Positions 12,599 to 20,705 of a stretch of 64,000 nucleotides of DNA are shown here, in pieces. The stretch lies in the NCBI GenBank assembly GCA_937905825.1, contig CALCXM010000074.1:1-64000 (forward strand), given 5' to 3'. The translations under genes and the position numbers were made by a program. Origin of the DNA: an uncultured bacterium. Its GTDB lineage: Bacteria > Planctomycetota > UBA1135 > GCA-002686595. The notes below the pieces were generated by a model. That model made no database searches and was not told the DNA's origin. It saw only the letters and a list, made by a program, of their open reading frames with translations. Position 1 is the stretch's first letter. Every line of letters begins with the position of its first letter.

Positions 12599-13342
12599 CT
12601 AGTCCGCGCTTAGACGCGGGAACGGAATCATGCGGCGGATGTAGCGATCGATCCAGTCATTCACGTGCACCACCGGTTTCGCGGGGACGAAGAGCACGTC
12701 GTGGTCCTGCATGTAGAGCGGAAACTCCGCGTCCCATTCCTCCTCGAGCGCATTGATCTTCCAGGAGCGAATGCGTCCCTCTTCAGGGACCCAGCGAACG
12801 AGCAGAGTGTGCTTGAGTTGCGCCGTGTGGCGAATCACTCCACCGGCCAAGCCCAAAGCTTCAGGCAGGGAGATCGGCTGTTCTGGCAGGGGGAAAGAGC
12901 CCGCGTTTTTCACCTCGCCCATGACGACGATGGTGCTCGGGGCTGAGAGCGCGAGTTCGATCGTTAGGTCTGGACTCTGCAGGAACTCTCCATAGCCCTC
13001 GCGCAACACCGCGCTAAGTTGCGGCAGGGTGAGCCCTTCCACCGACATGTTGCCGATCGACAGAAAAGACGCTTGGCCATCGGCGGTGACGAGCACGTTG
13101 TTCTGGTCGTAGTCCTTGGTGCGAGCGAACCGCAGATTGAGTGAATCGCCGGACCGCAAGGTTTCTGGGTGCAGCGTGCGGCTCGCGTTGATCTCAGGGG
13201 TCAGTAGGGCAAGTGGCTTGCCCGGCGCGGTCAGGGCGCAACCACCCAAGCCAGCGAGCAGCAGTGTTGGTAGCAACTTCGCGCGCGCCCATGCCGGGGC
13301 GCGTGTTCCCCGGGGGGAGCGGGAATGGAGGAAGCTGGGCAT
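12599..13342 (-). CDS. Polysaccharide export lipoprotein, Wza-like (copy A)
   Basis: Outer-membrane polysaccharide export protein of the Poly_export/SLBB type. A lipoprotein signal ends at LAGLGGC (Cys35). The Poly_export domain (about 60-135) includes LRSGDSLNLRF and VLVTADGQASFLSIG. An SLBB-like segment (about 138-200) contains VVMGEVKNAGSFPLP. The tail VHVNDWIDRYIRR is shared with copy B. At 247 residues it is shorter than E. coli Wza and lacks an evident second SLBB repeat. It is last in a minus-strand unit, 15 bp after the P-loop gene. Copy A and copy B bracket the chain-length machinery and may form a mixed or alternative channel. Confidence 0.87.
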   Translation of the reverse strand: MPSFLHSRSPRGTRAPAWARAKLLPTLLLAGLGGCALTAPGKPLALLTPEINASRTLHPETLRSGDSLNLRFARTKDYDQNNVLVTADGQASFLSIGNMSVEGLTLPQLSAVLREGYGEFLQSPDLTIELALSAPSTIVVMGEVKNAGSFPLPEQPISLPEALGLAGGVIRHTAQLKHTLLVRWVPEEGRIRSWKINALEEEWDAEFPLYMQDHDVLFVPAKPVVHVNDWIDRYIRRMIPFPRLSAD

Positions 13343-13357
13343 GCAAGATCTCCGAAC

Positions 13358-14038
13358 TCAGCGCGAGGCCTTCATCCCAAACGGCAGGTCCGCTTGGAAG
13401 CGGTTTAGGAAAACGCCGCTGGCGCTGACACCGGCTTCCTCGAGGATTTTGACGGCCTCCTTCGCAGCGGACGCATGGGTGGATCCCGCGCGCACCACGA
13501 GCAAGACTTCGTCCACGTCGTCGAGCAGCAGGCAAGCCTCCGGATGCTCCAGGAGTGGCGGCGCATCGATGACCGTGAACTGCTGTTGCTTTGCTGCTTG
13601 GGAGATCAAGCTACGCAGGTTGTCCGAACCCAACTCGCCCTCCTCCGGTGTGCGGCAGTCGCCTGCCGTGAGCACGCGCAAGCCACGCACGCGGCAGCTG
13701 CGCACCACGTTCTCGGCGTCGACCAAGCCATCGGCGTACTCGAGCAGGCCCGGGCTGGCGGGCAGGTCCAAGTAGGCGGCGATGGCGGGGGAGTAGATGT
13801 TCGCTTCAATCAACGTGACCTCCCGTCGTAATTGGCGCACGAGGGTCAAGGCGGTGGTCGTGGCCAGGGTGCTGGTGCCATCCCCGTGTTCGGGACTCAC
13901 GAACATCACCCGATGGTTCTGTTTGTGCCCAACGGACTGGGTGATCTGCGCCAACAGAGAGTGCAGCGTGGGCCGGATCGCGGCCATCACAGGGTCGATT
14001 GGGAGAGCGACCGGTTGAGGTGTGCTGGTGGGAGTCAT
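13358..14038 (-). CDS. BY-kinase-like P-loop protein lacking the Walker A lysine
   Basis: Homologue of the CpsD/CapB/Wzc kinase domain that normally phosphorylates its own C-terminal tyrosines to drive polymer length control. The 226-residue fold is recognisable, but the Walker A signature reads GDGTST (52-57) where GEGKST is expected, so the ATP-binding lysine is Thr55. Walker A' reads LIEAN with Glu in place of the usual Asp, and Walker B is VIDAPP (Asp158). No tyrosine cluster exists at the C-terminus. It is probably a pseudokinase or a non-catalytic partner of the Wzz-like protein, with which it overlaps by four bases. The codon at the lysine position is a clean ACC, so this is not a frameshift artefact. 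Confidence 0.83.
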   Translation of the reverse strand: MTPTSTPQPVALPIDPVMAAIRPTLHSLLAQITQSVGHKQNHRVMFVSPEHGDGTSTLATTTALTLVRQLRREVTLIEANIYSPAIAAYLDLPASPGLLEYADGLVDAENVVRSCRVRGLRVLTAGDCRTPEEGELGSDNLRSLISQAAKQQQFTVIDAPPLLEHPEACLLLDDVDEVLLVVRAGSTHASAAKEAVKILEEAGVSASGVFLNRFQADLPFGMKASR

Positions 14039-15840
14039 GCGGGCTTCCTGTATTGTGATTTGAGCGTCCGGCCGACACGGCGCCAGCTGCGCTCTTCCGG
14101 AATCACCCCGAGGACCGGCAGGCCCAGGGCGTTCTCGACTTGTGCCGAATAGCGCAGGCGTGAATCCGACACTTGACGGATGAGCGCCAGAGCGAGGCCC
14201 GCAACGAGTCCGCCGATCAGGCCAAACAGCGTGGACTTGACGCGATTGGGACCTTCCTTGTCTGTGGGCAAGAAGGGCTCTTGAGTGACGAGCAGACTGC
14301 TGATGCGCTCATCCGAGTCGATCATCTGCAAAGTCTGCGACTGGGAGTGCGCCGTTTCCATGTTGCTGGCCCGTTGCTCTGCGCGCTCCGCAGCGCGGGC
14401 TAGCCGGCCGTGCTCTCCTTCGAGAGTTTTGAGTTTCGCAAGTTCCAGGTAGTTCTGCTTCAACACCTTGTCGCGGGCGTCCATGCTGGCTAGCAGTGCC
14501 TGCTTCTCGCGGGTGAAGTCGAGGCTCTTGGTCGAGAGCGCTGTGAAGTCCGGGTTCAACTCCATGTTGGGACCTGCCGGTTCAAAGATGATGTTCGCGC
14601 CTGCTGGATTGACCTCGGTGATACCGGTCGAGGAAGCGATCTGGATCTGTTCGTCGAGCTCCGAGAGCTTCTGCTGAAGCGGTGCGGCCTCCGCTATGTA
14701 CTGGGGTGAGGTCTTCACATAGATGCGGCCGAGGTCGCTTAGCTTGTTCGTCAGCTCCCGGCGATCGGCGGTCAATACGGTCAAGATGGCGAACACTTGG
14801 CGCGGGTCCTTCTTGATTGTTGTGCCTGGGAGAGGCATCGCGTTTTCCGGTGATTCGACTTCCTTGGGCTCCTCCGTACCAGGCTTGGGGGGCAGCTCGA
14901 GGGAGGTGTTCTCATAGGGCGGAGAGATCCAGCGTTGGGCGCCTTTGAGTTGTTCCTCGGTCACCACCAACTGCTTCTCGATGCTGTAGAGCCGGATCTT
15001 GTCCTGGTTGTTCTGGGCTTCCAGTTGGCGAATCTCGTCTCCCCGCGCTTGCTGACGAGTCGCGAGGTTGTAGATGCCGTCCTCCTCCTGGCGGGCGAGC
15101 AGGGCTGCCCGCGCACTGTTGGCGGCCTCATTGGCTTCGCGCAAACGCTCCGACACAAAGGAGAACGAGTTCTCGGTCTCGTAGAACTCGCGGTGGCGTT
15201 CCTGGCAGACGTTCATGTACGACTTCGCAATCAGTTGCGCGAGTTGCGTGTCGTGCACGGTCACCTCGACGACGATGGTGTTGCCCCGGGGTTCCGCGTC
15301 GATGTGGGTTCCATTGGCGACGATTTCGATGGCAGCCTCGAGGGCCGCGGAGCTCTGCATGGCGTCTGGGTTGAACTCCGAACCCGATTGGGAGAGCATC
15401 CACCAGGATTGGAACTCGTGCAGTTTGCGCAGCACGAAAGGCTCTTCGCGATCACCGGATGGGTCGTAGGGACGCAGAATGCGCTCGACGCCGACCGCTT
15501 TGACCACTCGCTCTTGGAGCGAAGGATCAGAGAGCATGAGCAGCTCGTCCTCGGTGGCAAAGGTACGCACGTCCCCTTGCAGGCTGGGGTCCATCAAGCT
15601 CTCCGCAGAGTGTTGTTCCCGCGCGCCCATGCGCAGCAGCAACATGCCCACGGACTTGTAGGAGTTGGGCTCAGAAAAAGCTCGTACCAAGGCGACCGTG
15701 GCGCACAGGCCCGCGACCATCACAATCGTCATGGGGTACCTGGCAACCGCGTGAAGCAAGACTTTGCCCGGGTGCTCTCCCGTTCCTAGCTCTTCCTTGG
15801 GCATCGCTTCGCCAGGGAAGTTTGAGTCGAACGAATTCAT
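14035..15840 (-). CDS. Wzz/GumC-type chain-length determinant protein
   Basis: Inner-membrane polysaccharide co-polymerase. Residues 36-55 form the first membrane span after a short cytoplasmic N-terminus. A Wzz domain follows, then a long periplasmic coiled coil (about 215-310 and 450-510) typical of GNVR-containing GumC/Wzc proteins. The second span lies at about 543-561 (TLFGLIGGLVAGLALAL), followed by a cytoplasmic tail with GLPVLGVIPEE. At 601 residues it has the full co-polymerase but no kinase domain; the kinase-like part is the separate overlapping gene downstream, as in Gram-positive CpsC/CpsD pairs. It should set chain length and couple to the Wza-like lipoproteins on either side. 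Confidence 0.9.
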   Translation of the reverse strand: MNSFDSNFPGEAMPKEELGTGEHPGKVLLHAVARYPMTIVMVAGLCATVALVRAFSEPNSYKSVGMLLLRMGAREQHSAESLMDPSLQGDVRTFATEDELLMLSDPSLQERVVKAVGVERILRPYDPSGDREEPFVLRKLHEFQSWWMLSQSGSEFNPDAMQSSAALEAAIEIVANGTHIDAEPRGNTIVVEVTVHDTQLAQLIAKSYMNVCQERHREFYETENSFSFVSERLREANEAANSARAALLARQEEDGIYNLATRQQARGDEIRQLEAQNNQDKIRLYSIEKQLVVTEEQLKGAQRWISPPYENTSLELPPKPGTEEPKEVESPENAMPLPGTTIKKDPRQVFAILTVLTADRRELTNKLSDLGRIYVKTSPQYIAEAAPLQQKLSELDEQIQIASSTGITEVNPAGANIIFEPAGPNMELNPDFTALSTKSLDFTREKQALLASMDARDKVLKQNYLELAKLKTLEGEHGRLARAAERAEQRASNMETAHSQSQTLQMIDSDERISSLLVTQEPFLPTDKEGPNRVKSTLFGLIGGLVAGLALALIRQVSDSRLRYSAQVENALGLPVLGVIPEERSWRRVGRTLKSQYRKPA

Positions 15841-15844
15841 AAGA

Positions 15845-16543
15845 CTACTGCGTGAAGGTCAGGTAGGGGACTGGGATGTTGCGGCGGATGTAACGATCGA
15901 TCCAATCGTTGACGTGCACCACCGGCTTGGCCGGAATGAAGATCACGTCATGGGCTTGCAGCAAGATCGACTGCTCAGCGCCCCACTCCTCAACACTCGC
16001 GTCGATCTTCCAGGTTCGCACTCGGTTCTCTGCGGGTATCCAACGGACGAGCATGGTGTGGTCGAGCTTTGCCGTGTCGCGAATTGCTCCCTGCGCGAGG
16101 CCGAAGGCTTCCAGAAGTGAAAGGCGACCAGCGGGCAGCGCAAAGGATCCGCCCTCGATGACTTCGCCCATCAAGACGACCGTGCGCGGCGCGCTTTGAA
16201 CGACGCGCACCGTCAGGTCCGGCTGGGCGAGGAACTTCCCGTACTCTTCGCGCAGCTTCTCGTTGAGCATGGGAAGGGTTCTGCCCGCCACGTGAACGAT
16301 ACCCAGGGACAAGAAGCTCGCCTTTCCATCGGTTTGAACGGTGACCGCCTCTTGGTTCCATCCATCCAGGCGTGGGAAGGTGACCGCCAGCACATCTCCC
16401 GGTGCCAGGATCAGTTCCGATTGAGTCAGGGTGGCGTTGATCTCAGGGGCCAACTGGCCCATGGGCTTGCCGGCCGAGGTCATCGAGCAACCGGGGAGGA
16501 CCCCGATAAGCCCGAGCAAGACAAGCTGGAGTAGGCGGTGCAT
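15845..16543 (-). CDS. Polysaccharide export lipoprotein, Wza-like (copy B)
   Basis: Paralogue of the lipoprotein at 12599-13342 and first gene of the export unit. The signal peptide ends at GVLPGC (Cys19). The Poly_export region contains LILAPGDVLAVTFPR and VTVQTDGKASFLSLG, and the SLBB-like region contains VVLMGEVIEGGSFALP. The C-terminal VHVNDWIDRYIRR is identical to copy A over that stretch. At 232 residues it is compact. Only 4 bp separate its stop from the Wzz start. Divergence along the rest of the chain shows this is not a recent exact duplication. Confidence 0.88.
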   Translation of the reverse strand: MHRLLQLVLLGLIGVLPGCSMTSAGKPMGQLAPEINATLTQSELILAPGDVLAVTFPRLDGWNQEAVTVQTDGKASFLSLGIVHVAGRTLPMLNEKLREEYGKFLAQPDLTVRVVQSAPRTVVLMGEVIEGGSFALPAGRLSLLEAFGLAQGAIRDTAKLDHTMLVRWIPAENRVRTWKIDASVEEWGAEQSILLQAHDVIFIPAKPVVHVNDWIDRYIRRNIPVPYLTFTQ

Positions 16544-17011
16544 GAAAGTGTGGGGGCAGGACGAGGTTCCCCTCCGTAATCAAAGCGGTCGGGGAAGGGG
16601 ATGGAGCGTGGGGTCTTTATCGTAGATTCCGACCTCTCCCAGTAGTTCCGGGGCAGTTTTTGACCCGTTATTGGGGTGCTGCTGCAGCGGGAGGCGAGCT
16701 TGGGAAAGTCGGTGCGTGGCCAGGGGGTGTACACCGTCATTGGAAGGAGGCCAGTCTGAACGGCCCGCCGCGGGGATGGAAATGTTTTCCAGGTCCGGCC
16801 GAGCGCTTCGGAGCTGAAGCACTCGGTGCTTGAATCGCGGGGAGCCCGTGCGGATTGCGCCAGAGGTGCATGGTAGGCTTCGCGACCTCCCACATTCCAG
16901 CACCCGCCCGGTCCGCATGCAGGCCGCCAAGCGGCGAGCGTTTCGCCGTTCGGAACGCATGCCGGCCGTCGGCAACCAGGCTGGTTTCTAGCAGTCACCC
17001 GCGCAATCGCC
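16544..17011. other. Divergent intergenic region, likely promoters
   Basis: About 470 bp between the minus-strand export unit and the plus-strand membrane-protein gene, so it should hold both promoters. Predicted frames inside it are not protein-like. I recognise no RNA family or operator. Confidence 0.45.
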
Positions 17012-17635
17012 ATGCTCTCCAACCTAAGCAGCAGCCTCCCGCCCGGCCTTGCCCTCATCGGCGAGCGTTGGAGCCCAGGGATTGGAGACCCCAGCGTGAT
17101 CGGCTGGTTGACCGTAGTGGCTTACTTCGGATGTTTCTGGCTGTGCCTCCGAGCCAAGCGTTCAGCGAAGGCAGCGTCCGCCCCCAGACGGGTCCAGATG
17201 GCATGGCTGATCCTGGCTGTGGGGACCTTCCTACTCGGCATCAACAAGCAGCTGGACTTGCAAACTTTTCTGACGCAAGTCGGGAAGGACATGGCCAAAG
17301 AGGGGGGCTGGTACCGCGACCGGCGGGTCGTCCAGGTGTGGTTCATCCGCGGTATTCTCGTGGCGGGAACTGCGGCCCTTCTGGCGGGCGGCTGGGCCAT
17401 GCGTGAGCACCTGCGCCACTTTCTGTTGCCAGGCATCGGGGCCGTGTTCATCGTGTCCTTCGTGATGATCCGAGCCTCCTCCTTTCACCACGTCGATGGT
17501 TTTCTCTCCTCCGCACCCGGCGGCCTGCGCATGAATTGGCTGTTGGAGCTGGGGGGCATCGGCTTGATGGCCCGGGGCGCGTGGATATTTCCACGGCCCA
17601 CGGGGCAGCACCCCACTCGGAACAGCGGGGCCTAA
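17012..17635 (+). CDS. Hypothetical multi-pass membrane protein
   Basis: No family is recognised. The 207-residue protein has four to five hydrophobic spans, at about 29-47, 65-82, 110-130, 137-156 and 172-190. An Arg/Lys-rich cytoplasmic loop follows the first span (KRSAKAASAPRR). A polar segment with LLGINKQLDLQTFLTQVGKDMAKE lies between spans 2 and 3. It faces away from the export operon and is followed by a beta-helix gene on the other strand. Position inside the polysaccharide locus hints at an envelope role, but nothing in the sequence proves it. Confidence 0.7.
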   Translation: MLSNLSSSLPPGLALIGERWSPGIGDPSVIGWLTVVAYFGCFWLCLRAKRSAKAASAPRRVQMAWLILAVGTFLLGINKQLDLQTFLTQVGKDMAKEGGWYRDRRVVQVWFIRGILVAGTAALLAGGWAMREHLRHFLLPGIGAVFIVSFVMIRASSFHHVDGFLSSAPGGLRMNWLLELGGIGLMARGAWIFPRPTGQHPTRNSGA

Positions 17636-17655
17636 CCCAGGAAACAGGCCCAACG

Positions 17656-17701
17656 AAAAAAGCCGGGCCCGAACTTCCCTTGGGGGAGGTACGGGCCCGG
17701 C
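17656..17701 (-). terminator. Rho-independent terminator for the beta-helix gene
   Basis: A perfect 10-bp GC stem, GCCGGGCCCG (17662-17671) with CGGGCCCGGC (17692-17701). On the minus strand it is followed by six T (17656-17661). It lies 16 bp beyond the stop of the minus-strand gene at 17717. Confidence 0.88.
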
Positions 17702-17716
17702 CTGTGGTGGCTGCGT

Positions 17717-19945
17717 CTACAGTTCGTAGGCGCCGATATCGTGAGCCCCGTGGCTCGGACGCTGGTTCCCATTGATGTCCTCATGGGAACCGGGCAGGGC
17801 CTCTCCCGCGTTCACACAGGGAGAGCTCGCCGAGAGACCGAAGTTGCCAGAGTTCACAAGCGGCAGCACCGGGTCGGCCCAGATCGAGTGGGCGTCCTGG
17901 TTGAAGCTCTGCTTCCAGTCGTTGAACGAGTAGGAGAGGTTGGAGCCTCCGATTGCGAAGGTTAGATCGTTCGCGTCCTGACCAGGCCACCAGAAGTTGT
18001 TGTAGTCACTGTCGATGACCGGGATCATCGCCGTCTGGCTGATCTCGTAGAACGAGTGATCGCTATGGGGGGCACCGTCTCGCACGAAGATGTTGTTCTT
18101 GATCTCAATGCTGTCGTAGTAGAGCCCCGAGCCGATGTCGATGTCCGGAACGTCGTTCGAGTAGAACGTGTTGTTCAAGATCTTGACCCTGGCGCCCGGA
18201 TCATCGTTGTCCATCGCGATGGTCGAAATGGCCCAGTCCGGCGAGATGTTGATGTTGTACATCACGCAGTTGCGAATGGTCACCGATTTGATGCGGGTCA
18301 AGCGGAAGGCGCTGCCTTGCTGATCCCCACCGATGTCGTGGATCGTGTGACCCTCGTTGATGACGTTCGTGTTGGATGGATCCGTGTCGTCCGAGAAGTT
18401 CGTGCCGCAGCTGATGCCGTTGCGCGTGTTGGTCACTTCACAGCCCCGGAAAAGTCCGTGGACGACCGAGTTCTGCTTCATGCCGAAGTTGGCGAAACCT
18501 CCGCCGCCGTTGAAGTAGCAATCCTCCCAGTAGGTCTTGCGCACGATGTTCAAGTACATCTGGTGATCGAGGATGTTCGTGCTGCCGCTGCCCGTGAAGC
18601 TGCTGCGGCGGGAAGAGATCCAGCTGTGGTATTGGCTGTAGAGGCCAAAGCGTTCACCGTTCGAGACGTTCGTGTCCTCGATGACCAAAAGCTGAATGTG
18701 CTCTTCAGGATCGACGCCAGCCGTGTGGCTCGCGATGATTCCGCCGCCATCGATGTCGCAGTTGCGGATCGTGTTTCCATGGCCCACGGAGGTCACGAGC
18801 TTCTTGGAGATGCGCGGACCCGTCGGGTTGGTGATGTGCAAGTCGCTGACGATGCGCGACAAGCCCCACTCTTGATGGTGCCCAAGACTGATGTGGTTAT
18901 CGGTGCCGGGGAACTGAATCTTGGGCTTCGCACCGGTGCCGTAGGCCGCGATGATGGAGGGTCCAACCGTGCTCAGGTTCTGATTTTGAGTCCAAACGTC
19001 GCCGCGCTTGAGCAGCAAACGGTTGGGGTTGTTCTGCGAACCACCCATGTGATCAACGGCGTACTCCAGGGTGCGCCAAGCAGAGTCCAAGTCCGTTCCC
19101 GAGTTGGAGTCGTTGCCCGCCGAGTTGGAGACGTAGAACGTCTGCCCGGAGAAGGGCACCACTTGCACCATGGTGGTCGTGCTATCAGACGCGCCGGCCT
19201 CGTCGAAGACCGTCAGGCGCACGGTGTAGTTGCCCGGGTTGTCGAAGCGGTGACCGATCAGCATGCCCTCATCCGTGCGCGGATCCTGGGAGTTGCTGTC
19301 GCCGAAGTCCCATTCCCAGCGCACGATCGGCACGCCGCCGTCGGTCGATTCGGTCCCACCGAACATCGTGCTGTAGGGCGCGATACGCATGGTGTTGGGG
19401 GGCGTTTCGATGACTGCTTGCAGGCCAGCGCTGCCGCCGTTGGCCGTCACCAGCACGTCATGGACGAAAACTCCGCTGGCCAGGTCTGCCGCGAAGGTCA
19501 GTTGCGCGCTGTGGGTGCCCGTCCCCAGGTTCGCTGCGTTTCCTTGCAAAATCGACGCGGTCACGCGAACCGCGTGGCCCGGGGCGATCATGCCGGAGAT
19601 GCGGTCGGTGGTCACCCAGGGTTGGTTGTTGATCACCGTCCAGTTCAGGGGCTGGTTGTAGAAGTTTTCCAGCAGGTACGTGGCCTGGGTGGAGGTGAAG
19701 GGGCCCCCGACCGGCCCCGTCGCGTACAGCGGGGTCTGGGTCGTGACGGACCAGCGCTCTGCCAGGACGGCCATGCTGGGCTGGGTGCTCCGGAAAGAGG
19801 CCGGGGTGATCCCGGATCCGCTCGGATTGGCCGTCTGAGCGGGAGCGAGTCCCGCAATCGTCATCGAGGCCAGCAGGGCCAGAATGGCCCGAGAGTTCCG
19901 GAATGGGCGCGTGCCGCCGGAACAGGAGGGGGGGTTGTGAAGCAT
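17717..19945 (-). CDS. Secreted PKD / parallel beta-helix protein (copy A)
   Basis: A 742-residue exported protein. A signal peptide (about 18-38) ends near LAPAQ. Next comes a BACON-like beta-sandwich module (about 60-170) with GPVGGPF and PWVTT, then a PKD domain (about 176-264) with WEWDFGD and YTVRLTVFDEAG. The rest is a long right-handed parallel beta-helix with repeated N-N-x-F and IRNC rungs. It ends directly after HDIGAYE, the choice-of-anchor-Q terminus, with no sorting signal. Such helices usually bind or cleave polysaccharides or act as adhesins; no catalytic residues can be assigned. It is clearly paralogous to the next gene on this strand. The start used is the ATG at 19945; no good SD precedes it. 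Confidence 0.83.
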   Translation of the reverse strand: MLHNPPSCSGGTRPFRNSRAILALLASMTIAGLAPAQTANPSGSGITPASFRSTQPSMAVLAERWSVTTQTPLYATGPVGGPFTSTQATYLLENFYNQPLNWTVINNQPWVTTDRISGMIAPGHAVRVTASILQGNAANLGTGTHSAQLTFAADLASGVFVHDVLVTANGGSAGLQAVIETPPNTMRIAPYSTMFGGTESTDGGVPIVRWEWDFGDSNSQDPRTDEGMLIGHRFDNPGNYTVRLTVFDEAGASDSTTTMVQVVPFSGQTFYVSNSAGNDSNSGTDLDSAWRTLEYAVDHMGGSQNNPNRLLLKRGDVWTQNQNLSTVGPSIIAAYGTGAKPKIQFPGTDNHISLGHHQEWGLSRIVSDLHITNPTGPRISKKLVTSVGHGNTIRNCDIDGGGIIASHTAGVDPEEHIQLLVIEDTNVSNGERFGLYSQYHSWISSRRSSFTGSGSTNILDHQMYLNIVRKTYWEDCYFNGGGGFANFGMKQNSVVHGLFRGCEVTNTRNGISCGTNFSDDTDPSNTNVINEGHTIHDIGGDQQGSAFRLTRIKSVTIRNCVMYNINISPDWAISTIAMDNDDPGARVKILNNTFYSNDVPDIDIGSGLYYDSIEIKNNIFVRDGAPHSDHSFYEISQTAMIPVIDSDYNNFWWPGQDANDLTFAIGGSNLSYSFNDWKQSFNQDAHSIWADPVLPLVNSGNFGLSASSPCVNAGEALPGSHEDINGNQRPSHGAHDIGAYEL

Positions 19946-20705
19946 TTTAGTTGTCGATCAAGGTGTGTTGCCTCCTTTGCGGGAGTACCTGGCCAGCCCG
20001 CCCAAACGGCCCTATCAGACCGTGGGGTGCTGGCTCGGTAGAGCCTGCGGTGTGCCGGACCTGCATCCGGCCGCAAAGAGAGAGCGGGAGCTGCTCGCGG
20101 TGACACCCGGGGGTGCGGTTTGCAGCTCATGAGTTGAACGCTGAGGACGGCACACAGGACTCATCAAAGAGCGGCCGTTCTCGACTTTTTTGAAGGGTTT
20201 CCACTTCCTCGGAATCCCGCTTTCCAGAAGGGAAAACGACGATTCGTTGCAACTCAGTCGACGCTTTGTCGGATCCCCGTGAGCCTTATGACATGGCCCT
20301 TCCCATCGGTGGTCCTGTGGGTCGATTCTGCTCTCCATTCGCGCCCCGGCAAGGGCCCCGAGGGGCCCCTCCAAACTGCCGGGATGGCGATCTCAATGCT
20401 TCTTCAGGGGAGCCATTTTGGGCTCCCTGCTCAGCGCACGTCTCCGGCCCACCCTGCCAAAGGGCTGCCCTACCGCCAGGGGGCTGCTCAGAAAGGTTTC
20501 CGGGGCCCCGGCGCCGCTTCCGCTACGGGGGAGACCCTTTTCGGGGTCCGGTGAATCCATGGATTGACCGGGGGCCCTGGGGTCCACTCCGCCGCGGATG
20601 CCTTTGCCGAAGCATCCAGAGCCCTCCTGCTACAGGCTCCTGGCAAGCGATTGTGGGCGGGAGCGCGTCGTTCTGCCTTGCGCCCCGCACCCGCCTGCTC
20701 GTTTG
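19946..20705. other. Intergenic region between two beta-helix paralogues
   Basis: About 760 bp holding the 3' flank of the upstream paralogue and presumably the promoter of the downstream one. A GGGAGCC/GGCTCCC hairpin lies at 20410-20429 without a T tract. Open frames here have non-protein-like composition. No gene is supported. Confidence 0.45.

Noticed and set aside
18056..20041. 661-codon frame antisense to the beta-helix gene
   Set aside because: A shadow of a high-GC gene; the minus-strand product has a signal peptide and recognised domains, while this one is rich in Val, Arg, Asp and His with no domain pattern.
20410..20429. GGGAGCC/GGCTCCC hairpin as terminator of the lipoprotein gene
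   Set aside because: It lies about 280 bp past the stop and has no T tract on either strand.
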